From an uncultured Roseibium sp. (GTDB lineage: Bacteria > Pseudomonadota > Alphaproteobacteria > Rhizobiales > Stappiaceae), in the NCBI RefSeq assembly GCF_963669205.1, contig NZ_OY769915.1, positions 4,686,001 to 4,750,000 of the forward strand: DNA of 64,000 nt, written 5' to 3'. Within the stretch, counting starts at the first letter, position 1. Each line of letters begins with the position of its first letter. This document shows positions 43,602-53,139 of the stretch, one piece after another. A model generated the notes under the pieces. That model was not told the origin of the DNA, searched no databases, and saw only the letters and a program-made list of their open reading frames with translations. Made by a program: the position numbers and the translations under genes.

Positions 43602-45085
43602 CCTACACCCTTGGCGTGGATATCGGCACCTATGAAACCAAAGGCGTTCTGGTTGATGCGGCGGGCACCGTCGCGGCCACCGCGCGCCACGCCCACGAAA
43701 TGACCGTGCCGCAGCCCGGTTGGGCGGAACACCGGCCGGAAGAGGACTGGTGGGGCGACTTCGTCACGGTCACCAGGGACCTCATCCGGCAAGCGGGCGT
43801 CAACGGCGACCAGATCAGGTGCATTGCCTGTTCGGCGATCGGCCCCTGCATGCTGCCGGTCGGCAAGGACGGCTCCCCACTGATGAACGGTGTGCTCTAC
43901 GGCGTCGACACCAGGGCCATGAGCGAAGTGTCCGATCTCACGGACCGGATCGGCAATGACGTTCTGCTGCAACGGTGCGGCAACGCGCTCACGTCCCAGT
44001 CGGTCGGCCCGAAGATCCTGTGGCTGAAAAACAATCGTCCGGATATCTATGAACAGGCACACAAGATACTGACGTCGACCAGCTTCATCGTGCATCGGCT
44101 GACCGGTGACTATGTGATCGACCACTACACGGCCGCGAATTTTTCTCCGCTCTATGACGTGACCACGCAAGACTGGTGCTTCGATCTGGCCCCGGAAATC
44201 CTTGACCCGGACAAGCTGCCCCGATTGCTGTGGTCCTCAGAGGTCGCCGGCCGCGTGACCTCAAGAGCCGCCGCCGAAACAGGTCTTGCCGAAGGAACGC
44301 CCGTCACAGCGGGAACGATCGACGCGGCCGCGGAAGCTCTCAGCGTGGGTGTCCGGTCGAACGGCGACATGATGATGATGTACGGATCGACCATCTTCAT
44401 CATCACGTTGACCGAGGACCGTGTTCAGGACGGGCGGCTCTGGTACGCGCCCTGGCTGTTTCCCGGTCAGCACGCGTCGATGGCGGGGCTTGCGACCTCC
44501 GGAACGCTGACGCACTGGTTTCGCGATCAGTTCGCGCGCGAACTGCCGAAGGAGACGGCATTCCTGACACTCGCGCAGGAAGCGGAGGCGATTGCCCCCG
44601 GCGCGGACGGGCTGCTGTTCTTGCCGTATTTTTCCGGGGAGCGGACGCCCTTGCACGATCCGCACGCGAAGGGGACTTTTTTCGGTCTGAACCTGACCCA
44701 TACGCGCGGGCACATGTACAGGGCCCTTCTTGAGGGGATCACATTCGGAACGGCCCATGTTGTCGAGACCTATCGGGAGGCCGGTGTCGAACCGGCGCGC
44801 ATCCTCGCCGTCGGCGGCGGAACGAAAAACGCCGTGTGGCTGCAGGGCACATCCGACACGTCCGGGCTGAGCCAGATCGTCTGCCAGAAAACCGTCGGCG
44901 CGAGTTACGGCGACGCATTCCTGGCACGGCTGGCAATCGGCGAAGCACAAATCGATGACATTGCCGCGTGGAACCCGGTCTCGCAGACGATCCATCCGAA
45001 CGAGGTTCAAAGCTACCGCAAGGCCTATCCGCTGTTCCGCAGGCTCTACGAGCAAACCAAGGATATTGCCGCGGAGCTCGGTTAG
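43598..45085 (+). CDS. FGGY-family carbohydrate kinase 2 (xylulokinase-like)
   Basis: A 495-aa FGGY kinase: phosphate loop VDIGTYETKGVLVD at residues 6-19, catalytic-Asp region AGTIDAAAEALSVG near 245, MYGSTIFI near 265 and the late ATP-side GGGTKNAVWLQ near 407. Xylulokinase-like in length. ATG 43598 overlaps the M42 stop. It converges on the ABC permease gene with a 31-base gap. It is the second FGGY kinase of this regulon, so the pathway may handle two sugars or two steps. Substrate unknown. Confidence 0.88.
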   Translation: MTYTLGVDIGTYETKGVLVDAAGTVAATARHAHEMTVPQPGWAEHRPEEDWWGDFVTVTRDLIRQAGVNGDQIRCIACSAIGPCMLPVGKDGSPLMNGVLYGVDTRAMSEVSDLTDRIGNDVLLQRCGNALTSQSVGPKILWLKNNRPDIYEQAHKILTSTSFIVHRLTGDYVIDHYTAANFSPLYDVTTQDWCFDLAPEILDPDKLPRLLWSSEVAGRVTSRAAAETGLAEGTPVTAGTIDAAAEALSVGVRSNGDMMMMYGSTIFIITLTEDRVQDGRLWYAPWLFPGQHASMAGLATSGTLTHWFRDQFARELPKETAFLTLAQEAEAIAPGADGLLFLPYFSGERTPLHDPHAKGTFFGLNLTHTRGHMYRALLEGITFGTAHVVETYREAGVEPARILAVGGGTKNAVWLQGTSDTSGLSQIVCQKTVGASYGDAFLARLAIGEAQIDDIAAWNPVSQTIHPNEVQSYRKAYPLFRRLYEQTKDIAAELG

Positions 45086-45116
45086 ACGAGTGGGCCGTTC
45101 GAACTGAAGCTGCCGG

Positions 45117-46034
45117 TCATTTCACCGCGCCGGCAGCCATGCCCTTGATAATGAAGCGTTCCAGCGCGATCCCGATGATGATCAGCGGCAGAATGGCCGC
45201 GAAACTGAGGGCCGCCATGGACCACCAGCTTATGCCCTGCGATCCGGTCTGGCTCGCGACCATCACCGGCAGGGTCGTGGCGTGGCTTGACGTCAGGAGC
45301 GCCGCAAAGAAATACTCGTTCCACGTCAGGACGAGCGACAGGATGAACGACGCGACCATGCCGGGTAGCGCGATGGGCAGGATGATGGTCAGGAAAGCCC
45401 CCCAGATAGACAGGCCATCGACCAGCGCCGCTTCTTCAAGTTCGGTCGGAATGGACCCGAACTGATCCCGCATGATCCAGATGACGATGGGCAGAACGGT
45501 CAGCGTATAGAGCAGAATGAGGCCTATGCGCGTATCCAGCATTGCAAGGGATTTGTAGAGCACCAGAAAGGGAAGTGCGAGCACGACAGGCGGCAGAATG
45601 AGCTGGCTCAGGAAGAAGAACGAAATGTCCGGGTTGCGCATGAATCCGAAACGGTAGTTGAACCGCGACAGGCCATACGCCGTCATGCTGCCGAGCATGA
45701 CCGCGAGCGCGGAAGCGGAGACCGCAACCACGGTGGAATTCCAGAACCGCTTCAGGAACTCTTCGCGAACCGTGCTCTCGTTCGCAATCGTGTCGGGCGA
45801 CAGTCCGAGCGAGCGCCATCCGAGCCATTTGGGGATGTAATCCCACCAGGGCACCATGTTCCCCTTCATGACGTCGGGCGCCATCTTGAAGCTTGTCGTG
45901 ATTGTCCAGTAGATCGGAAAGATCGAAATGAACGCCCAGACGATCAGGATCCCGTAGATCAGAATTCGTCCCGATATCCGTTTGGCCCTGAATGCCCGGT
46001 CTGCCTCTGTGTCGTGGAAAATCTGGGTCGTCAT
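45117..46034 (-). CDS. Sugar ABC transporter permease (MalG type), second regulon
   Basis: A 305-aa permease with about six hydrophobic segments and the EAA loop EEAALVDGLSIWGAFLTIILP near residue 203. It starts one base after the stop of the partner permease. Last gene of the leftward transporter unit. The substrate is unknown but should be the sugar handled by the flanking kinases and isomerase. Confidence 0.92.
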   Translation of the reverse strand: MTTQIFHDTEADRAFRAKRISGRILIYGILIVWAFISIFPIYWTITTSFKMAPDVMKGNMVPWWDYIPKWLGWRSLGLSPDTIANESTVREEFLKRFWNSTVVAVSASALAVMLGSMTAYGLSRFNYRFGFMRNPDISFFFLSQLILPPVVLALPFLVLYKSLAMLDTRIGLILLYTLTVLPIVIWIMRDQFGSIPTELEEAALVDGLSIWGAFLTIILPIALPGMVASFILSLVLTWNEYFFAALLTSSHATTLPVMVASQTGSQGISWWSMAALSFAAILPLIIIGIALERFIIKGMAAGAVK

Positions 46035-46035
46035 C

Positions 46036-47142
46036 TCAGTACCTCGGGCGCATCCAACGGTCCGCCGCCTTGATCAGGAGGGTCATGGCGATGACGATGA
46101 TGACCAGATAGACAATGGCAAGAAGCGTTCCGTAGCCGACATTGGACCGGTCGCGGTATTCCCGGAAAATGAAGCTTGTCACGCTGTCTGTCGCCCCGCC
46201 GGGACCTCCGGACGTGACGTTGATGATGATGTCCGCGAGCTTCAGCTTGAAGATGATCCGGATCAGGATTGCTGTGATGGAAACCGGTAGCATCAGCGGG
46301 AACGTGACTTCCCAGAACTGGGTCCACGCACCGGCACCGTCGACGCGCGCCGCTTCGTTGAGCTCTCGCGGGATTGCCTGCAGGCCCGCAAGGATCATGA
46401 TCATCATGAAGGGAATATACGTCCAGGCATCCATCAGCATGATCATCAGCTGGGCGATTTCGGGAGACGAAAAGAAGGAGGGGTTGTCCACACCGAGCTC
46501 CCGCAACAGCCTGGCCACGGGTCCGAACCGGTTTTCCAGCATCGATTTCCCGATCATCCAGGACACCGCAACCGGGGACAGCATGAGCGGCAGCAGGAAT
46601 GCCACGCGAAAGAACTTGCGCGCCCTGATTTCCGCATTCAGCAGCAGGGCGAGACCGAAGGCGATGGCATACTCCACGATGATCGCGAGTGTGTACCAGA
46701 CCATGTTGCGCAGCGCGTTCCAGTAGAACGGGTCGCTCCACATTTGCCGCAGATTGTCTATTCCGTTGAATTTCCGCCCGTCGGGCGACGCAAGGTTCCA
46801 GTCGGAGAATGCGATGACCAGCCCGAAAAGAAGCGGAAAGACGACCATCGAGACCACGAACAACGTGGCCGGAAGCACGAACAGCGTCCGCTTGCCATGC
46901 TCACCACGCGTGATCACCTGCGATGCGCACAGGCAGATGCCCCAGAAAATATAGGCATAGAGCGTTGGCCGCCAGTTCGCGAACCCAAGGTCGATCCAGC
47001 CGCCCTGGTCAGCCGCCTGGAGAAGTGCGACAAGTGCCAGCAGGCCTGCTGATCCCCAGACCAGGATTCTCCCGAAACGCTTGCGTTGTTCGGAAATATC
47101 GTCGGCGGTTACAACATGAAGCCGATCGCCTTCGGAACTCAT
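46036..47142 (-). CDS. Sugar ABC transporter permease (MalF type), second regulon
   Basis: A 368-aa permease, longer than usual because of an N-terminal extension with two extra hydrophobic segments (LVWGSAGLLALVALLQAAD and YIFWGICLCA). The core has six segments and the EAA loop EAARVDGAGAWTQFWEVTFP near residue 270. The start is uncertain: ATG 47142 (MSSEGDR) is used; an in-frame start at 47184 would add 14 residues. Ribosome sites are weak for both. Confidence 0.88.
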   Translation of the reverse strand: MSSEGDRLHVVTADDISEQRKRFGRILVWGSAGLLALVALLQAADQGGWIDLGFANWRPTLYAYIFWGICLCASQVITRGEHGKRTLFVLPATLFVVSMVVFPLLFGLVIAFSDWNLASPDGRKFNGIDNLRQMWSDPFYWNALRNMVWYTLAIIVEYAIAFGLALLLNAEIRARKFFRVAFLLPLMLSPVAVSWMIGKSMLENRFGPVARLLRELGVDNPSFFSSPEIAQLMIMLMDAWTYIPFMMIMILAGLQAIPRELNEAARVDGAGAWTQFWEVTFPLMLPVSITAILIRIIFKLKLADIIINVTSGGPGGATDSVTSFIFREYRDRSNVGYGTLLAIVYLVIIVIAMTLLIKAADRWMRPRY

Positions 47143-47208
47143 TCCAGTCTTGCCCCGCCATTCCTTGGATGCGCGGGCAGGCACAATGCGCCTGCCCGCA
47201 GGTTCAAA

Positions 47209-48849
47209 TCACAGCCCAAGCGATGCCTTGTAAAGCTTGATCTGGTTCTCCCGGCCGATCTGGTCGGTGATCTTCTCCCAGGCAGCCGCGATTGCATCGC
47301 CGATTTCCTGAGCCGATCCGTACTGGCCGGCGTAGCCTTTGGCCAGTTCGTCCTCCGCCACCGAATAGTACTGGAAGATGCCCGGGATCCGGGGCTCGAT
47401 GGCCGCATTCGGATGATTGTAGCTGTCCGCGTTCGAGCCCAGATAGTCTTCGATATAGGCCCGGTCGTAGCCGGCTGCTTCCCACTCGTCGAACTGGAAG
47501 TGGGAGTTGCGGTACGGCTGGAAGCCGGACGGATAGGCCGACATCCAGAGGCTGATGTCCTTGCCGCCGAGATGTGCCGCCGCACTCCACGCGGCCTTGC
47601 GCTTCTTCTCGTCGCCCGACACCCGCTTGGTCACGTAAATGCCCCAGCCGAGATAGGCCATGTTCGGCGCTTCGTTGTAGGTTTCTTCCCACGCACCCGA
47701 CTTCCTGTTGTAGACGCGGTCGGAACCCGGATTGATGCCGAAGCCGACAACGTCGCCGACAACCGAGGTATCGGATGTCCGTGCACTGGACCCGATATCG
47801 CCCCACCACATCAGCATGGAACCCGTTCCCGCAAGGAACTGCTGGAAACCTGTCGTCCCCGGGTCCGCGTTGATCTGGTCAGCCGGGTAGGCACCGGCTT
47901 CGATGAGGTCGAGCACGTCCTGGATCGCCTGGACCCAGGCCGGGTTGTTGACCAATGGCGTCATCGTGTCCGGGTCGAACAGCCATGCCGGATCATCGGG
48001 ATGCTTGGCATAGACCGCCGCCCGGTTTTCCAGGAAGTAGAAGCCGAAGCCGCCCCAGCCCTTCAGCGGATCAAGATATCCGTGCGCGGGCAGTCCGGTC
48101 AGCGGGTCTTCCTTGCCGATCAGCGCCTTGGTGACGGTATTGACGTCCTGCCAGGTTCTCGGAACGGACGCACCGCCGATCGCACCGTCGCCGAAGTAGT
48201 CGGTCCGGTAAGCGAACGTATGGCAGTCGCCGTCGATGGTAACCCGGTATTTCTTTCCATCCCACGTGCCGACGGGCGGCTTGAGATAGCTCACGAGATC
48301 TTCCGCATCGATCTGTTCTTCGACCCAGGCGGGCATCTCGTCGAGAAGGCCCTTGCCGGCCGTGTCACCCTCGAAAGGCGCACCCATTTCGATGATGTCG
48401 AAGTCGACGGTGCCGGTCGCGATCGCCTGTTGCAGACGCGGATTGTAGTCCGCCTGGGCGAGGTCAACCCAGTTGATCTTCGCGCCCGTGTAGGCTTCCC
48501 ACGGCTTCAGGAAACCGCGAAACAGGAAATTGTGGAGATTCTGGTTGTTGAGCCCCATGAAGGTCAGCTCGACACCCTCGAACTCACCTTCCGCTACGCG
48601 CTCCTTCGTCGGGCCGAGGCACATCTCGCCGACCTTCTGCCAGTCGGCGTCTGTTGGCGACCCTTGGCCGACGCCCGGGATTTTGAGAATTTCAGCGCGC
48701 AGATCCGACTGGGCCCTGGCCGAACTGAAAGGGATGCCGGTCGCAACCGAGCTCACGGCGGCAATCGCACCGACGCTCGCGGCGCCCTTGAGCAAACCGC
48801 GCCGGTTTAGCTGACGACGCATTATCGTATTGTAATCGCTAACTTTCAC
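47209..48849 (-). CDS. Large sugar ABC transporter substrate-binding protein
   Basis: A 546-aa extracellular solute-binding protein, larger than the usual 430 aa, as in family-1 proteins for complex or unusual sugars. The N-terminus carries a twin-arginine type signal (RRGLLKGAASVGAIAAVSS, cut near SARA). Conserved parts include FDIIEMGAPFEGD, PRTWQDVNTVTKALIG and MLMWWGDIGSS. GTG 48849 is preferred because GGGAGGAAG lies six bases upstream; an ATG at 48864 lies ahead of that ribosome site. First gene of the leftward transporter unit, with a perfect palindromic operator about 150 bp upstream. Confidence 0.9.
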   Translation of the reverse strand: MKVSDYNTIMRRQLNRRGLLKGAASVGAIAAVSSVATGIPFSSARAQSDLRAEILKIPGVGQGSPTDADWQKVGEMCLGPTKERVAEGEFEGVELTFMGLNNQNLHNFLFRGFLKPWEAYTGAKINWVDLAQADYNPRLQQAIATGTVDFDIIEMGAPFEGDTAGKGLLDEMPAWVEEQIDAEDLVSYLKPPVGTWDGKKYRVTIDGDCHTFAYRTDYFGDGAIGGASVPRTWQDVNTVTKALIGKEDPLTGLPAHGYLDPLKGWGGFGFYFLENRAAVYAKHPDDPAWLFDPDTMTPLVNNPAWVQAIQDVLDLIEAGAYPADQINADPGTTGFQQFLAGTGSMLMWWGDIGSSARTSDTSVVGDVVGFGINPGSDRVYNRKSGAWEETYNEAPNMAYLGWGIYVTKRVSGDEKKRKAAWSAAAHLGGKDISLWMSAYPSGFQPYRNSHFQFDEWEAAGYDRAYIEDYLGSNADSYNHPNAAIEPRIPGIFQYYSVAEDELAKGYAGQYGSAQEIGDAIAAAWEKITDQIGRENQIKLYKASLGL

Positions 48850-48999
48850 GTTACTTCCTCCCATTACACGTCAAGTTGGCCAACCCCTGCAAAGGCACCC
48901 TTGTTGCCGGGTGCTCTCCTCCAAAGCAGGCAGGTCTTATCCAATCGGAGCAGACTTCCGGTGAGTAACGTCCCAATTCGCGTACGTGCTGTCAAGTAG

Positions 49000-49011
49000 C
49001 TAACATGTTAG
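49000..49011. promoter_or_regulatory. GntR-regulon operator, copy 3 (perfect palindrome)
   Basis: CTAACATGTTAG is a perfect 12-bp palindrome between the divergent binding-protein gene (start 48849) and ATPase gene (start 49086). It is the best copy of the motif found at 38034 and 41659. Confidence 0.75.
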
Positions 49012-49085
49012 TAGGGTCAGAGGTAGACAAATTCCTGACAATAAGCTACCCGGTGAAGAGGGTAGGATCGGCTTTGTGAGGCTCA

Positions 49086-50156
49086 ATGGCTGAAGTCGCT
49101 GTCAAGCAAGTGCGCAAAAGTTATGGCGATACCGAGGTTATTCACGGTATCGACGTGGGGATCTCGGATGGCGAGTTCGTGGTCCTTGTCGGACCGTCAG
49201 GATGCGGGAAATCGACCCTCTTGCGCATGATCGCCGGACTGGAGGAAATTACGTCCGGGGACATTCACATAGGGGAACGCAGGGTCAATAATTTGCCGCC
49301 TAACGAACGCGACATTGCCATGGTGTTCCAGTCCTATGCGCTTTATCCGCACAAGACAGTGGAAGCGAACATGGGGTTCTCGCTGAAGCTGAAAAAAATG
49401 GACAAGGCGGCGATCAAGAAACGCGTTGCGGACGCTGCGGAGATCCTTGGTCTCACACCCTATCTCGGGCGCTATCCGCGCGCACTTTCAGGAGGACAGC
49501 GGCAGCGGGTTGCGATGGGCCGTGCGATCGTTCGCGATCCGCAGGTGTTTCTGTTTGACGAACCGCTCTCGAACCTGGACGCGAAACTGCGCGTGCAGAT
49601 GCGCACGGAGATCCGGGAACTGCATCAGCGACTGCAGACCACGACCGTCTACGTCACCCACGACCAGATTGAAGCCATGACCATGGCCGACAAGATCGTG
49701 GTTCTGAATGGCGGCAATGTTGAACAGATCGGAAGCCCGCTTGATCTGTACGACCGGCCCAAGAACAGCTTCGTTGCCAGTTTCATCGGATCGCCGGCAA
49801 TGAACCTGATCGACGGCAAGATCGAGACATCCGGCGCGGACGGCGTTCAGATCTCCGTTGGCGGAAACCTGCTGGAATTGCCCGGATTTGGTGGACTGGA
49901 ACCCGGCCGCGACGTGAGACTGGGCGTGCGCCCGGAGCATTTGCGGTTGGCAGACGAGGGCTTGCCCGCGACCGTGAGGGTTGTCGAGCCGACCGGTCCG
50001 GAAATCCATGTCGTTTTCCAGTTCGGGGCCGGAGAACTGACGGCCGTTTTCAGGGAACGGCACGCCCTGTCCACGGGGGACCAGGTCCATCTCGGGATAG
50101 ACACAGACCACTTTCACCTGTTCGGGTCCGATGACGGACTGCGGATTGAACCATGA
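49086..50156 (+). CDS. Sugar ABC transporter ATP-binding protein, second regulon
   Basis: A 356-aa UgpC/MsmK-type ATPase: Walker A GPSGCGKST near residue 38, Q-loop VFQSYALYPHK near 81, signature LSGGQRQR near 135, Walker B FLFDEPLSNLDA near 156, and a TOBE-type C-terminus (LGVRPEHLRL). It is encoded divergently from its permeases and binding protein but shares their operator region, so expression is probably coordinated. FucU-type mutarotase and kinase genes follow. Confidence 0.93.
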   Translation: MAEVAVKQVRKSYGDTEVIHGIDVGISDGEFVVLVGPSGCGKSTLLRMIAGLEEITSGDIHIGERRVNNLPPNERDIAMVFQSYALYPHKTVEANMGFSLKLKKMDKAAIKKRVADAAEILGLTPYLGRYPRALSGGQRQRVAMGRAIVRDPQVFLFDEPLSNLDAKLRVQMRTEIRELHQRLQTTTVYVTHDQIEAMTMADKIVVLNGGNVEQIGSPLDLYDRPKNSFVASFIGSPAMNLIDGKIETSGADGVQISVGGNLLELPGFGGLEPGRDVRLGVRPEHLRLADEGLPATVRVVEPTGPEIHVVFQFGAGELTAVFRERHALSTGDQVHLGIDTDHFHLFGSDDGLRIEP

Positions 50157-50239
50157 GGAAGGGTCGAATCCGGGCCGGACGATAGCGAGACTTGATCCGT
50201 GACGCCGCACTGGTCGGTATCAGCAGAGAGGAGCCAGGA

Positions 50240-50692
50240 ATGCTGAAAGGGATTGATCCGAGACTGAACGCCGATGTCCTTCACTGTTTGCGGGCCATGG
50301 GCCATGGAGACGCGATCGTCATTTCCGACACGAATTTCCCGTCGGACAGCGTTGCCCGAAACACCGTTTACGGGTCGCTGTTGCGGATGGAAAATCTCAG
50401 CGCCGCCGAGGCGATAGAAGCGATCCTGTCCGTGCTCCCGCTGGATACCTTTGTCGACGATTTCGCGATGCGGATGGAAATTGTCGGCGCGCCGGATGAG
50501 ATCCCGGACGTGCAGAGCGAAGTTCAGGAAAAGATCGACACAGCCGAGGGCGGTTCCCGCCCCATGATCGGTATCGAACGTTTCGCGTTTTACGATCTGG
50601 CGCGCCAGAGCTACGCCGTGATCCAGACCGGGGAGCGGCGCTTTTACGGCTGCTTCGTGCTGCGCAAAGGTGTGATTGGACCGGACCAATGA
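50240..50692 (+). CDS. RbsD/FucU-family sugar mutarotase
   Basis: A 150-aa protein of the RbsD/FucU family (MLKGIDPRLNADVLHCLRAMGHGD at the start, split by the substrate loop; IVISDTNFPSDS; FYDLARQSYAVIQTGERRFYGCF near the end). The conserved His of the GHGD segment and the late Tyr pair fit FucU. These enzymes interconvert sugar anomers before phosphorylation. ATG 50240 follows AGAGGAGCC; the longer frame from 50192 is less likely. It overlaps the ribokinase-like gene by ATGA. Confidence 0.9.
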   Translation: MLKGIDPRLNADVLHCLRAMGHGDAIVISDTNFPSDSVARNTVYGSLLRMENLSAAEAIEAILSVLPLDTFVDDFAMRMEIVGAPDEIPDVQSEVQEKIDTAEGGSRPMIGIERFAFYDLARQSYAVIQTGERRFYGCFVLRKGVIGPDQ

Positions 50693-51618
50693 GTTTGGAC
50701 ATCGTCATATTGGGTGTCTTTGTCGCGGACACTGCCTACCGCGCGTCGCGGCCGCCCAAGATGGGTGAAACCATTTTGGGCAAGTCCTTTGCACTCGGAC
50801 CGGGTGGCAAGGGTTCCAACCAGGCGGTTGCGGCCGGCATGGCCGGTGCCAAGGTCGGCATGCTGACCAAACTCGGCATCGATCCGTTCGCGGACATGGC
50901 CCTGGCAACATGGTCGAAAGCCGGGGTGACATCGCTGGCCTCGCAGCATGCGGACGGATACACCGGCGCCGCCTACATCTTTATTGACGATGCCACCGGC
51001 GACAACGCCATCATCGTGTGCCCGGGCATCGCGGCCAGTCTGGGGCCATCCGACATTGATGCCCAAAAAGACGCTCTCAAGACCTGTAAAGTTTTTCTCA
51101 CGCAGCTCGAACAACCGCTGGAAACCGCCGAATATGCCTTGGACGTGGCCAGGAATACCGGCGCCACAACGATCCTGAACCCGGCACCGGCCGCAGAGCT
51201 GCCGGATTCCATGCTCGCGCTTTGCGACTATGTCACGCCGAACGAATCGGAGACCGAAGCCATCACCGGGCTGAGCGTCCAAACCGTTGAAGACGCCACG
51301 AAGGCCGCCGAAGAGCTGATCAGGCGCGGCGCAAGGGCTGCGATCATCACGCTAGGCGAGAACGGATGCCTGTTTCATGACGGTGCGGACGCGGTGCACG
51401 TTCCCGCCATGTCGGCAGGACCCGTCCTTGAGACCACGGGGGCCGGCGACGCGTTCAACGGCGGCTTTGCAGCCGGCCTTGCACAGGGCATGTCTCCCCT
51501 GGAGGCGATCCGGTTCGGGACCGCAACGGCGTCCATTTCCGTCACGAGGCAGGGCACGGCCCCATCGATGCCCGCCCGCGCGGAAATTAAGGACCTGTTG
51601 CGGCAAAATGCCGGCTGA
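50689..51618 (+). CDS. Ribokinase-like PfkB kinase 3
   Basis: A 309-aa kinase with the ribokinase pattern: GPGGKGSNQAVAAGMAGAKV near residue 38, TQLEQPLETAEYAL (the N/E substrate loop) near 138, NPAPAAELP near 164 and TTGAGDAFNGGFAAGL with the catalytic Asp near 250. Coupling to a FucU-type mutarotase by ATGA mirrors rbsD-rbsK and fits a pentose or 6-deoxyhexose substrate. Last gene before the terminator at 51647. Confidence 0.91.
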   Translation: MSLDIVILGVFVADTAYRASRPPKMGETILGKSFALGPGGKGSNQAVAAGMAGAKVGMLTKLGIDPFADMALATWSKAGVTSLASQHADGYTGAAYIFIDDATGDNAIIVCPGIAASLGPSDIDAQKDALKTCKVFLTQLEQPLETAEYALDVARNTGATTILNPAPAAELPDSMLALCDYVTPNESETEAITGLSVQTVEDATKAAEELIRRGARAAIITLGENGCLFHDGADAVHVPAMSAGPVLETTGAGDAFNGGFAAGLAQGMSPLEAIRFGTATASISVTRQGTAPSMPARAEIKDLLRQNAG

Positions 51619-51646
51619 CCGGACCCGGCCTTGCAGACTTCAGCAG

Positions 51647-51674
51647 GACGGGACCCTCCATGAAGGGCCCCGTC
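51647..51674. terminator. Bidirectional terminator between kinase 3 and hlyD
   Basis: GACGGGACCCT (51647-51657) pairs with AGGGCCCCGTC (51664-51674) with one mismatch, loop CCATGA. It lies between convergent genes. Confidence 0.65.
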
Positions 51675-51768
51675 GGGGTTTCGTCCCTGTCCGCGACCGG
51701 CGTGCCATTTCTGTTTCCCTGGTTTAGGATACAGACCCAATTCAGCAGCTTGCGCCCTTCGCCCCAGC

Positions 51769-53139
51769 CTACTCCGTGAACGTCCTGACCAGTCTGTTGC
51801 TGAGCGGCTGGGCAAGATAACTCAGCACGGTGCGCTCCCCGGTCGTTATGAACAGGTCCGCCGGCATTCCCGGAACAAGATCCAGCCCGGCCACGCCGGA
51901 AGGCTGGTGTTCATCAAGCCTGACCCTGGCAACATAGAAGGCGTTGCCGGTTTTCTCGTCGGTCACCGCATCGGCGGACACATCAAAGACCTTGCCGTTC
52001 GCTTCCGGCACCTCTTCCAGATCGAAGCCGCTCAACCTGACCCTGGAGGGCTGTCCGATCCACAGCTTCTCGATATCGGAGGTGTTGATGCGCGCTTCGA
52101 CGATAAGTTCTTCGCTCTGCGGAACAAGTTCCAGTATGTCCTCGCCGGGACGGACGACACCGCCGAGCGTGTGCAGCGCCATATTGACCACCGTGCCACT
52201 GACGGGTGCGTTGACGACCACACGTTTCTGACGTTCCACAGCCCCCCTGAACTGGGGCTCCACTGCCGCAATCTGTGCTTCGACGGCGGCGAGGTTTTCC
52301 GAAATCGATTCAAGTCTCTGCTGCTCTGCGCTGAACGCGTTGAGCTCCAGCTCACCGATTTCGTTGCGCGCGCGGGCCTGATCGGTCCTGAGACCGGCAT
52401 CCAGTCCGACAAGGCGTTCGATGTCCAGGCGGATGGAATTCATCCTGACGGCCGTCACCAGGCCTTTCTCGAACAGCGGCTGCAGCGTTTCCAGTTCTCC
52501 TTTGGAAATCTCGATCTGCCGGGCGTTGGATTGCCGCTGCTCCTCAAGACCCCGGATCTGGTCTTCAAGAGCCGTGATCCGGCGATCAAGCACAGTCTTC
52601 TCGCTGGCCCGCGCCCTGGCTTCAGTATCGAAAACCCGCCTTTGGGTCAGGTAGGAACTCTCCCACTGCACCTCGGGAACGCTTTCCCCGATCAGAACGG
52701 CGACATCGCTCCTGCGGAACACTCCCGCCTGGTTGATCTGGGCGAGCAGCCTTGCGCGTCGTGCCGCCAGTTCACCGATCTGACTGCCGAGCACCGTAAG
52801 GTCGACATCCGCTTCGGTGCTGTCGAAGACGACCAGCGGCTGTCCGGCCTCGACGAAATCGCCATCCGTCACCAGAAGATCGCGAACGATGCCGCCATCC
52901 AGATGCTGAACCGTCTTGCGGTTCCCGTCGACGACGAAAGACGCCTGTGCGACCACGGCCCCGTCGAGCTTTGCCTGATGAGCCCAGTAAGCCGTGCCGC
53001 CGAAGAAGGCCGTCATGACCAGGAACCCGAAGAAGACGAGCGCCCCGATACGCGGTTCGGCGGATTTTTGGCCGGCCCGTTCCGGACGCTCCAGATGAGA
53101 GACGTGGCGGCTTTGGGAAGAGAGTGTCAGGTTTTTCAT
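51769..53139 (-). CDS. Type I secretion membrane fusion protein (HlyD family)
   Basis: A 456-aa periplasmic adaptor. It has one N-terminal membrane segment (GALVFFGFLVMTAFFGGTAY, residues 33-52), a barrel start (GNRKTVQHLDGGIVRDLLV), two long coiled-coil helices (residues 110-290) and the HlyD C-terminal barrel (VNAPVSGTVVNMALHTLGGV, ARINTSDIEKLWIGQP). It links the ABC transporter to an outer-membrane TolC channel, not encoded here. The start overlaps the ABC gene stop by 4 bases (ATGA), the normal order for PrtD-PrtE pairs. Confidence 0.94.
   Translation of the reverse strand: MKNLTLSSQSRHVSHLERPERAGQKSAEPRIGALVFFGFLVMTAFFGGTAYWAHQAKLDGAVVAQASFVVDGNRKTVQHLDGGIVRDLLVTDGDFVEAGQPLVVFDSTEADVDLTVLGSQIGELAARRARLLAQINQAGVFRRSDVAVLIGESVPEVQWESSYLTQRRVFDTEARARASEKTVLDRRITALEDQIRGLEEQRQSNARQIEISKGELETLQPLFEKGLVTAVRMNSIRLDIERLVGLDAGLRTDQARARNEIGELELNAFSAEQQRLESISENLAAVEAQIAAVEPQFRGAVERQKRVVVNAPVSGTVVNMALHTLGGVVRPGEDILELVPQSEELIVEARINTSDIEKLWIGQPSRVRLSGFDLEEVPEANGKVFDVSADAVTDEKTGNAFYVARVRLDEHQPSGVAGLDLVPGMPADLFITTGERTVLSYLAQPLSNRLVRTFTE

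Noticed and set aside
47086..48810. 574-codon plus-strand open frame over the large binding protein
   Set aside because: Antisense to the solute-binding protein; high-GC codon bias makes long antisense frames common here.
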